Below are positions 57,422-64,000 of a DNA stretch of 64,000 nt, one piece after another. The number at the start of each line of letters is the position of its first letter. Positions within the stretch are counted from its first letter, which is position 1. The position numbers were made by a program, and so were the translations under genes. The stretch is taken from positions 186,001 through 250,000 of the forward strand of contig NZ_JAYMFF010000002.1 of NCBI RefSeq assembly GCF_035989245.1. The letters run 5' to 3'. Below the pieces are notes generated by a model, which ran no database searches, was not told where the DNA came from, and saw nothing but the letters and a program-made list of their open reading frames with translations. The stretch comes from Adlercreutzia wanghongyangiae. Its GTDB lineage: Bacteria; Actinomycetota; Coriobacteriia; Coriobacteriales; Eggerthellaceae.

Positions 57422-59887
57422 CTATTCCCCTCCTTCGTATTTCTCGACTTCGCAAAGCGTGTCGAAGAAGCAGTTATTCGGCACCGTGGGATTGAACACG
57501 TGCGAGGTCAGGTCGGCATAATGGCCGGCGACGAACTGATCCTGCTCCCATCCCTTCGGAACGATGATCATGCCCGGACGCGTGCCAGGGTGAATTACCG
57601 CCTTGAGCACCACGAAGCCTCGATCGTTGAACACGCGCACATAGTCGCCTTCAGCGATGCCGCGCGCAGCCGCATCATCGGGGTTCAGCTTTACAATGGG
57701 CTCGCTGTACAGCTCGAGCAGCCAGGGTGCGTGGCCAAACTGAGTGTGGCACTTCATCTTGTTGCGTTCACCCGAATAAATGAGCGGATATTTCTGCGCC
57801 AGAGGATTCGCCTCGAACTCGCCGATGCTTTCCGGCCACGCCTCTGCCGGCGGCTCCCAATAGGGCAAACGCTCGCGCATATCGGTCAGCACCTGCCCGT
57901 AATCAACGTAGGGCGTGACCACTTCGCGGTAGAACTGCTCGCGACCCGAAGGCGTGGGGAACACGCCGTCTACGCCAAGGTAGTAGGGCTCGGCAGGATA
58001 ATCGCGCAGGCACTTCTCCTCTTTTAGCTTTTCCCAGGTGATGCCCAGTGCGCGGGCATTATCGTTGTCGAGCGTGGCCGCCAGATACTCCTCTTCGGTG
58101 TACTGGAAGTCCTCCACCAGTCCCATCTTGTTCGCAATGAGATTGATGATCTCGACATCGGTCTTGGCTTCGTGCAGGGGATCGATGCACTTTTCCTGCA
58201 GCGTCATGTAAGGGGTAATAACCGGGGCGATCTCAGTCATCTCGAACCAGTGCGTGACAGGCAGAACGATATCGGCGTAGCGAGCCGTATCGGTCATGCG
58301 CATTTCGGCGATAACCACCAGCTCCATCTCGTTCAGGGCCTCAATCCACGCCTTGCGCTCCACCTGGTTCGCAACGGGATTCGCACTGTAGATATACAGG
58401 CTGCGCAGATTCACCGGACGACCCTCGATCTGCCCCTCCCTCACGCTGACGGGGAACAGCGGACCCGGAATCACGCCCGCAGGGCCTACGATCTGCTTGG
58501 GCATGGAAGCGGCCGAGATGCCGAAGCCTGCCACCGGCCAGTCCATACCGCAGGTGGCACCCGGCTTGCCCAGATTGCCCGTAATGCCGGCAAGACCCGT
58601 GACAGCAAAATAGAACATATGACCATTAACGTAGTGGTCGGGACCAAGCCCCGTGTAAATGGTCGAAGGTCCTTCCTGCGCGTACTCGCGAGCCAGCTCG
58701 GTAATAACCTCAACAGGCACGTCGCACAGCTCCGACGCACGTTCTACCGTCCAGTCTTTGATGGCGTCCTTGAGCAAAGTATAGGCGCAAGTGGCCTTCA
58801 CTCCATTCACCTCATAGGTGCCTTCAATGACGGGGTTTGCGATGTCTGCGGGCACGCCGAAGTTGCCGTTGCCGTCGGTCACCACAATGGGATCTTCCGC
58901 ATCCTCAGCAGGTGCCTCACCCGTGATGTCGCTCAGGCGCACATACAGTCCGTCGGTCTCCTTCACCAAGAAGGGTCCCACCGTGCCGATTTTGATGTAG
59001 TCCTCGTCAGTCCAGCCGTTATCGATGCAGAGATTCATCATGGCCATGACCATCGCAGTATCTGTAGCCGGTCGAATGGGAATCCACTGATCGGACTTAG
59101 CGGCACAGTTGGTGTAGTTCGGGTCGATGGTAATCAACTTCGAACCGCCATTGTGGGCCTCGGTCAGAAAATGCCAATGCTGCGTCTGCGCTTCGGAGGG
59201 ATTGGCGCCCCACACGATGATGGTCTTCGCGTTGGGCATGTCGGTAATCTCGTTTACGCCCGTTCCCTTCGAGAATCCGCCACCGGCGAACAAGCCGTTG
59301 TCATAGCACGGGCTGATGGTAGTGAATCCCAACGCGTTGCTCAGACGCTGCGGATACTGCGTGGACGCCGAGCCAAAGTTGCCACCTGCGCTGGGCACCA
59401 GGCCGATGCTGCCCGCGCCATCTTGATCGATAATCGCCTGCCACGTTGTGGCGATTTCCTCAATGGCCTCGTCCCACGTGATTTCTTCCCATTGATCGGC
59501 GCCACGCTCGCCCACACGGCGCAGCGGCACCTTCAGACGATCGGGATCGTAAATGCGCTGCAAGTGGGACAGACCCTTAGTGCAAATGCGATTGTATTCA
59601 GGATTGGGGAATTCTCCCATGGTGGTGCTGACGACGTTTCCATCGCGCACTTTGATCTTCAGCTTGCACCCACCGAAGCAATTGCCTCGGCACGCCCCCG
59701 TGAAAATCTGCTCTTCGGGAGCCTCGGCAGCCGCAGAGCCTCCTCCAGCCTCGCCGGTTTCCCCTAGTTCTTCCTTCGGCGCGCATCCCGCGCCCGCCAG
59801 TGCCGCCAAACCCATTGTCGCCGCAGACCCTTTCAGGAACGTGCGACGCCCAAAGCTCGGCTCAACGGTGTTAGTTCCCTTGCTCAT
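57422..59887 (-). CDS. Tat-exported molybdopterin oxidoreductase
   Basis: An 821-residue protein of the DMSO reductase superfamily: twin-arginine signal GRRTFLKGSA (residues 13-22), N-terminal 4Fe-4S site (CRGNCFGGC plus a later CTKG), EEITWDEAIEEIATTW, IVWGANPSEAQ, and a C-terminal dinucleotide domain (NPDDAAARGIAEGDYVRVFNDRG). It differs from the 26220-28886 protein in most motifs, so the two are not recent copies. The metal ligand (region SPCYDNG) cannot be fixed by eye. AAAGGAGGTTG before the ATG is a perfect ribosome site. First gene of a five-gene operon. Confidence 0.9.
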   Translation of the reverse strand: MSKGTNTVEPSFGRRTFLKGSAATMGLAALAGAGCAPKEELGETGEAGGGSAAAEAPEEQIFTGACRGNCFGGCKLKIKVRDGNVVSTTMGEFPNPEYNRICTKGLSHLQRIYDPDRLKVPLRRVGERGADQWEEITWDEAIEEIATTWQAIIDQDGAGSIGLVPSAGGNFGSASTQYPQRLSNALGFTTISPCYDNGLFAGGGFSKGTGVNEITDMPNAKTIIVWGANPSEAQTQHWHFLTEAHNGGSKLITIDPNYTNCAAKSDQWIPIRPATDTAMVMAMMNLCIDNGWTDEDYIKIGTVGPFLVKETDGLYVRLSDITGEAPAEDAEDPIVVTDGNGNFGVPADIANPVIEGTYEVNGVKATCAYTLLKDAIKDWTVERASELCDVPVEVITELAREYAQEGPSTIYTGLGPDHYVNGHMFYFAVTGLAGITGNLGKPGATCGMDWPVAGFGISAASMPKQIVGPAGVIPGPLFPVSVREGQIEGRPVNLRSLYIYSANPVANQVERKAWIEALNEMELVVIAEMRMTDTARYADIVLPVTHWFEMTEIAPVITPYMTLQEKCIDPLHEAKTDVEIINLIANKMGLVEDFQYTEEEYLAATLDNDNARALGITWEKLKEEKCLRDYPAEPYYLGVDGVFPTPSGREQFYREVVTPYVDYGQVLTDMRERLPYWEPPAEAWPESIGEFEANPLAQKYPLIYSGERNKMKCHTQFGHAPWLLELYSEPIVKLNPDDAAARGIAEGDYVRVFNDRGFVVLKAVIHPGTRPGMIIVPKGWEQDQFVAGHYADLTSHVFNPTVPNNCFFDTLCEVEKYEGGE

Positions 59888-60134
59888 ACCTACAACCTCC
59901 TTTGATGCCCTTTGCAACCGCTAACTCGCCTCAGGCGATGCAGGTTGCTTCCCTCGAGAAGGCCGCGTTTCCTATGGCCTGCGCATGGCCATGCAGATGG
60001 ACTTCTCCCTCCAGAAGATCTCCGATGCTGTCATCTTATTATCATACAAGTTATATGACAAGTATGTATTTTAGAGAATAATGAGTCGGACCTTGGAAAA
60101 GGGCTGGTCAAAGGCTGTTTAAGAGGATTGCTTT
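59888..60134 (-). promoter_or_regulatory. Leader region of the molybdoenzyme operon
   Basis: A 247-bp gap. Its centre (60030-60085) is A+T rich and, on the minus strand, has ACTTGTCATATA and ACTTGTATGATA, a direct repeat of ACTTGT inside CATAC-N14-GTATG. This is likely the promoter and a regulator site. No gene seen. Confidence 0.4.
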
Positions 60135-61064
60135 CTAGCGCAGAAGATCCTTCATGGCATCGATTCCACCATCGTTGAATCCCTCGCTATAGGCGCTCGG
60201 CACGACAATCATGCCGCCATGTTGCTTCACGCTGTCGTGGACAAGGTTCATGGTTCTCAACTGAAGGGCCTTCTCAGGACAACCGTATACACTGGCCGCC
60301 TCAACGTACATCTCAGAGATGTCGCGCTCCACTTCGGCAAGCAGCACACGGGCGTCCCTTTCCCGTTCCGCCTGCGCCTGCTTCGACATTGCGTCTTGAA
60401 GCTCCTTGGGAATGACGATGTCGCGAATTTCCACCGATACCACCGAAAGGCCCCATTCCTCGACTTTTTCGGAAATGATGCGTTGCAGCTCCTTGTCGAG
60501 ATAACTGCGACGGACGGCAATTTCGGAAAGGCTAATCTGGCCAATGGCGTCGCGCATAGCCGTCTGCGCGCACAGCGATATGGCTTGCTCGTAATTTCTC
60601 ACTTCGGTGCAGGCCTTTTCGGCATCCCACACCACCCAGAACAACACCGCATCAACGTCCACAGGCACCAAATCGCTCGAAAGCGTCTCCTCGGCGCCGA
60701 AGGCCGTCGTTCTTACACGCTGATCAATAGTGGCCGCCTTCGACTCAATAATGGGAATAAGGAAGTATATTCCCGGACCCACAATACGGTTGATTTTGCC
60801 GAATCGCGCTATAACGGCTTTCTCCCACTGAAAGGCGATGTTGACCGCGCTAGCCATCAGCCAGCCCAAGAGCAGCGCTAGCGCGATCGTGACGATGCTG
60901 ACATCACTCCAGGTAAGGAAGAGCACCGCTGCAGCAACTACCACAAACACCGTGAGCGTAAATAGCACGGAACCGTACTGCGATGTTGTGCTCTGCTTCT
61001 CTTCCATCTCGTAATGCGGCTTTTCCCTGCTCGCACGATTACCCACGCCATTCTCCTTCGCCAT
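60135..61064 (-). CDS. SPFH/band-7 family membrane protein
   Basis: A 309-residue protein of the slipin/stomatin kind: two hydrophobic helices (about residues 33-51 and 57-75), then the SPFH domain (WEKAVIARFGKINRIVGPGIYFLIPIIE, DVDAVLFWVVWDAEKACTEVRNY, IVIPKELQDAMSKQAQAERERDARVLLAEVE) and a C-terminal coiled coil. Such proteins organise membrane domains. It starts with a 1-bp overlap (TAATG) to the GntR-type gene. A NrfD-like gene stands ahead of both, so a link to a membrane redox complex is possible. Confidence 0.85.
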   Translation of the reverse strand: MAKENGVGNRASREKPHYEMEEKQSTTSQYGSVLFTLTVFVVVAAAVLFLTWSDVSIVTIALALLLGWLMASAVNIAFQWEKAVIARFGKINRIVGPGIYFLIPIIESKAATIDQRVRTTAFGAEETLSSDLVPVDVDAVLFWVVWDAEKACTEVRNYEQAISLCAQTAMRDAIGQISLSEIAVRRSYLDKELQRIISEKVEEWGLSVVSVEIRDIVIPKELQDAMSKQAQAERERDARVLLAEVERDISEMYVEAASVYGCPEKALQLRTMNLVHDSVKQHGGMIVVPSAYSEGFNDGGIDAMKDLLR

Positions 61065-61495
61065 TACCGCCCCTCTCCGCTTCGGTCCGGATGATTAGCC
61101 TTGTACTGCTCGATTCTTCGTGCCACCTGATTTGCTATGTCGTCAAGGGGAACGCCGATCTCCAGGCAGCGGTCTATCATGAGGTCGATGACGCCGTCGG
61201 CCGGCGAGCTTTGGGTTTCGTTGCGCGACTTGGAGATATCGTCGACAAACGTTCCCTTGCCCCGAAAGGAAACGATGTACCCATCGTGAATTAAGCTAAG
61301 GTACACCTTGTTTACCGTGTTGTAGTTAATCTTGAGATTAATGGCCAGCTCTCGAACTGTGGGGAGCTTTTCACCTGCCTTATAGTGCCCCGAGGTAATC
61401 AGATAGATGAGACGATTCCGGAGCTGCAGCCAGATGGGAACGGTGCTGCGCTCATCTATTTCAAGCTCTTTCACGTCTTTTCCTGTCACACTCAA
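61064..61495 (-). CDS. GntR-family regulator (YtrA type)
   Basis: A 143-residue regulator: a winged helix (PIWLQLRNRLIYLITSGHYKAGEKLPTVRELAINLKINYNTVNKVYLSLIHDGYIVSFRGKGTFV) and a short helical tail without the large effector domain, as in the YtrA subfamily, which often controls membrane-protein operons next to it. It lies between NrfD-like and SPFH genes and overlaps the latter. Confidence 0.88.
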   Translation of the reverse strand: MSVTGKDVKELEIDERSTVPIWLQLRNRLIYLITSGHYKAGEKLPTVRELAINLKINYNTVNKVYLSLIHDGYIVSFRGKGTFVDDISKSRNETQSSPADGVIDLMIDRCLEIGVPLDDIANQVARRIEQYKANHPDRSGEGR

Positions 61496-61501
61496 TACCT
61501 C

Positions 61502-62452
61502 TCACACACCAATGGCCGCTATGGTCATTGCCCTGAAAACAACCGAGACCCCCATCACGCAATACCGGAGAAAATAGCCGCCTATCATGGTCGTGAATCC
61601 TAAAACGAGAACATGCCATGGACCAATTACGCGGGCCCTCAGCGACAGAGCGTCAAGGAGCAGTGGTGCTAGAATACCGCATCCGATGAAGCCGAGCAAA
61701 AAGGGCAGGCCGAGGCCGTCGGAGAAAAACAACGCGAACGGAGATTGCTCGTCAAGCCCTCCCATCTGAATGAACATGGCGATCAGCGATATCATCTCAC
61801 CCGCAATGCATACGGCGTCAAGGCGCGCCAAAACCTTCAGCGGCTCGCTGCAAAGCTTTAGGTCAACATTGGAAATACCCACAACAAGAAAAGGAACCGC
61901 CAGCCCCGTCGCAAGAGACGAGAACAGGAAAAGCGGCACGAGAAACGCCGACGACCAGGGCACTATCGTCCATATACTGTTGAGATAAATCCCCGTGTAC
62001 ACGATGATAACGCAGGCAAGCGCACCCGCAAGAACCTTCAGGGCGACCAGCACCCTGAACGAAAGGTCGATACCCCGCAGGTCAATTGCAAGCAAGGCAA
62101 TCAACACAACGAGGAACAATGCCAGAGCCAGTGCTCCCACATTAAGCACCGAGAAAACAGGACGAATGAACAGCAGGTGAGCCTGTTCGGGACGCACCAT
62201 GTCGCCAAGAAGGCAAATGCTGCCCACAGCGGCAGCGAGTGTAGCCGCGATTAAGGTAGGCCGGCCAACCAGGTCATGAAATTGACGCCATACAAGAGCA
62301 TGCCTTTGCCCCAAGGCAGAAGATGCAAGGGCGGCTCCGCCTGCTTTTCGCCAGGAAATGCTGGCACACGCCTTTATCAGGAGCCCCGCCAAGCAAGCGC
62401 CCCCCGCCATGCCTCCAAAGAAGAGGTACCAGGCAATCAGCTCACCGAACAT
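61502..62452 (-). CDS. NrfD/PsrC-family quinol-binding membrane subunit
   Basis: A 316-residue protein with about eight to nine hydrophobic helices. The start MFGELIAWYLFFGGMAGGACLAG is characteristic of NrfD/PsrC-type anchors, and CLLGDMVRPEQAHLLFI resembles the quinol-site loop. ATG 62452 is preferred to a GTG at 62461 because GGGTGGGGG lies before it. It probably joins the molybdenum and Fe-S subunits encoded downstream to the menaquinone pool. Confidence 0.85.
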   Translation of the reverse strand: MFGELIAWYLFFGGMAGGACLAGLLIKACASISWRKAGGAALASSALGQRHALVWRQFHDLVGRPTLIAATLAAAVGSICLLGDMVRPEQAHLLFIRPVFSVLNVGALALALFLVVLIALLAIDLRGIDLSFRVLVALKVLAGALACVIIVYTGIYLNSIWTIVPWSSAFLVPLFLFSSLATGLAVPFLVVGISNVDLKLCSEPLKVLARLDAVCIAGEMISLIAMFIQMGGLDEQSPFALFFSDGLGLPFLLGFIGCGILAPLLLDALSLRARVIGPWHVLVLGFTTMIGGYFLRYCVMGVSVVFRAMTIAAIGV

Positions 62453-62570
62453 GGCCCCCACCCTATCGGTTAATCATAGTAATCGTAGGTATTTTCGCCA
62501 TTGTAGCACGCGCAAAAGAAGAAGGCCAACGAAACACCTGCTGGCCACCCGCACGTGTCCGCCGAACAAA

Positions 62571-62596
62571 CGGCAAGGGCAGAGCCCTTGCCCTAC
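62571..62596. repeat. Small hairpin repeat, copy 3 (inverted)
   Basis: Reads on the minus strand GTAGGGCAAGGGCTCTGCCC then TTGCCG; CAAGGGC pairs with GCCCTTG. Same family as 50420-50446 and 53740-53765. Confidence 0.55.
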
Positions 62597-62633
62597 GGGG
62601 CACCTACCACCGCAAAGCCTATTCCACATGCGA

Positions 62634-62662
62634 AGAGGGCGCCCCGGTTAGAAGCGCCCTCT
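62634..62662 (-). terminator. Hairpin after the partial flavoprotein gene
   Basis: AGAGGGCGC pairs with GCGCCCTCT. On the minus strand it lies 36 bp after the stop at 62698. Only a short pyrimidine run (CTTC) follows. Confidence 0.5.
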
Positions 62663-62697
62663 TGCATTCGTCGCGTCTTTTCGCGTGAGCGCTTTGC

Positions 62698-64000
62698 TTA
62701 CGCGAAATCGCCGGCGGCCAGGCGATGACCCAGGGTGTAGCCGAAGGTCAGGCAGTTGATGCCGTAGCTGTTGCCCGGGATGGCGAAGTTGTACTCGTTG
62801 GCGTACATATCGCCGATCATGCAGCCCACGTTGAACAGACCCGGGATGGGCTCGTCGTTCTCGTCGCACACCTCCATGTCGGCACTGGTGCGCAGGCCGC
62901 CCATGATGGTCATGAACGTGCAGGTGTTCACCGCGGCGTAATAGGGGCCCGTAGCCTCGATTTCCACCAGGTAGGTGGGATCCTTGTAGAAGTCGGTATC
63001 GGCACCGGCGGCCACCAGCTCGTTGTAGTGATCCACCGTTTCCTTCAACTTAGCGGGATCAAGCTCCAGCTTCTGGGCCAGCTCCTCCAGGGTGTCGGCC
63101 TTGAAGTACGAGCCGTCCTCGGCGCCGGCGTCCCAAATGGCGATCATTTCCTCAGCCGTCTTCGGCGGCAGGGTGTAGTCGCTGCCGAACAGATACCATT
63201 CCTGGCCGCGGTCGATGATGGCCTGGGGGTAGTTCTTCGTCCAAATGCCGTAGGCCTTCATCTCGGGCTGCGACAGCAGGTGATGCGCCGTGTAGGGCGC
63301 CGACACGTCCTCGCGCTGGTAGCGCTCGGCGCGCGTGTTCACGTTCAGGCCCCAGTGGAAGCCCAGCGGCTCGTGGCCGCCGCCCCAGCCGCCCTGGTAC
63401 ATGGGGGCCGCCTCGGCCTTCTGCCACGCGGCGCCAATCCACAGGCCCATCTTCTGGCCGTCGCCGCCGTAGATGCCGCCCATCTGGAAGCTGGTGTTGT
63501 AGTCGGTTTCCACCTGATCGAAGCCCACCACGTCAAGCGCCTCGGGGCAGTAGCAGGCCAGCATCTCCTTATCCAGGGAGTAGTCGCCCGTGGCCAGCAC
63601 GATGTACTTGCCGTTGAACTGCACATAGCCCTCGCCGGAGCCGTTAATTTTCTGCGCCACCACGCCAGTTACGCGGCCGCCGTCCTCGCGGATGAGCTGC
63701 TCGGCCTTCATGTCGTACACGATTTCCACGCCGTATTCCAGCGCCTTCTTCTCCAGCGCTTCCACGGCGCCCTGCTGGCCCGTGGACACCATGGCCGAGT
63801 CGCCCAGCGTAGAGAACGCATGAGCGTAATGGGGCCCCAGGTCGAAGTTGTTGTCGCGCTCGAGAATGACGGACAGGCCGGCCTCGCTGGCGATGTCGAT
63901 CATCCAGTTCATAGCCTCCTCCGACTCGTTGTAGCCGCGCATCCACTTGCGCTGGTCGATGGCGAACGACGCCGCGCGCATCTCGTGGTAGTAGAACGGC
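62698..64000 (-). CDS. FAD-dependent oxidoreductase, fumarate-reductase-like (partial)
   Basis: The C-terminal 433 residues of a flavoprotein; the frame continues past the window edge (PFYYHEMRAASFAIDQRKW at the break). Family features: KYIVLATGDYSLDKEM, an active-site region with GGWGGGHEPLGFHWG, MTIMGGLRTSADMEVCDENDEPIPGLFNVGCMIGDMYANEYNFAIPGNSYGINCLTFGYTLG at the FAD-binding end. Same broad family as the protein at 43199-44812 but clearly different in sequence. The N-terminus with signal and Rossmann motif is outside the window. Confidence 0.85.
   Translation of the reverse strand, partial: PFYYHEMRAASFAIDQRKWMRGYNESEEAMNWMIDIASEAGLSVILERDNNFDLGPHYAHAFSTLGDSAMVSTGQQGAVEALEKKALEYGVEIVYDMKAEQLIREDGGRVTGVVAQKINGSGEGYVQFNGKYIVLATGDYSLDKEMLACYCPEALDVVGFDQVETDYNTSFQMGGIYGGDGQKMGLWIGAAWQKAEAAPMYQGGWGGGHEPLGFHWGLNVNTRAERYQREDVSAPYTAHHLLSQPEMKAYGIWTKNYPQAIIDRGQEWYLFGSDYTLPPKTAEEMIAIWDAGAEDGSYFKADTLEELAQKLELDPAKLKETVDHYNELVAAGADTDFYKDPTYLVEIEATGPYYAAVNTCTFMTIMGGLRTSADMEVCDENDEPIPGLFNVGCMIGDMYANEYNFAIPGNSYGINCLTFGYTLGHRLAAGDFA

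Overview
The window looks like chromosomal DNA of an anaerobic gut actinobacterium of the Eggerthellaceae (Eggerthella/Adlercreutzia/Gordonibacter/Slackia type). The reasons are high GC, many Tat-exported Cys-containing redox proteins (flavin fumarate-reductase-like and molybdopterin enzymes with dicluster ferredoxin partners), a multihaem NrfA-like cytochrome, menaquinone genes and indolepyruvate oxidoreductase. The genus cannot be fixed from sequence reading alone. Most genes in 4.3-29.7 kb and 53-64 kb are on the minus strand.

Layout. 1-3.0 kb: the end of an integrated conjugative/plasmid-like element (membrane protein, FtsK-like ATPase, small acidic proteins) abutting an initiator tRNA. 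3.2-9.6 kb: EamA exporter, a PurF homologue without the N-terminal Cys, and menB plus a fused menE-menC. 9.7-20.6 kb: a co-directional block with a PilT ATPase, pilin-like proteins, a GspF/PilC protein, a transglutaminase lipoprotein, a hybrid histidine kinase, an Hpt protein and an REC-HD-GYP-GGDEF protein, i.e. a phosphorelay/c-di-GMP unit joined to a small pilus system. 20.6-22.8 kb: phenylacetate-CoA ligase and a PIN module. 23.0-33.7 kb: two respiratory modules, DmsAB-like and NrfA-like, each beside a sensor kinase with a periplasmic CxxCH haem motif and an OmpR-type regulator; a Phd/RelE pair separates them. 33.7-37.8 kb: iorAB, both carrying in-frame repeat insertions and preceded by an unusual structured 162-bp element, then purE. 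38-43 kb: tRNA-Leu, Fic protein, and a HipA-like kinase with a fused HipS-like/HTH partner plus a decayed second copy. 43.2-50.4 kb: Tat flavoprotein, a very large surface protein with a poly-G tract at its start, and a divergent ECF sigma factor carrying its own membrane and extracytoplasmic domain. 50.5-53.7 kb: AbiE-like and zeta-toxin-like modules, each with a striking palindromic operator. 53.8-62.5 kb: a second molybdoenzyme operon with Fe-S subunit, radical SAM protein, TorD chaperone and membrane protein, preceded by NrfD, GntR and SPFH genes. 62.7-64 kb: 3' part of another flavoprotein.

The metabolic theme is anaerobic respiration: menaquinone synthesis feeds several reductases, which are watched by haem-type sensors. 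The accessory theme is toxin-antitoxin modules (PIN, RelE, Fic, HipT-like, AbiE-like, zeta-like) and small palindromic repeats between and inside genes. The best candidates for something little described are the HipT/HipS-HTH fusion locus, the poly-G-controlled surface protein with its membrane-fused sigma factor, the structured element upstream of iorAB, and the radical-SAM-containing molybdoenzyme operon.
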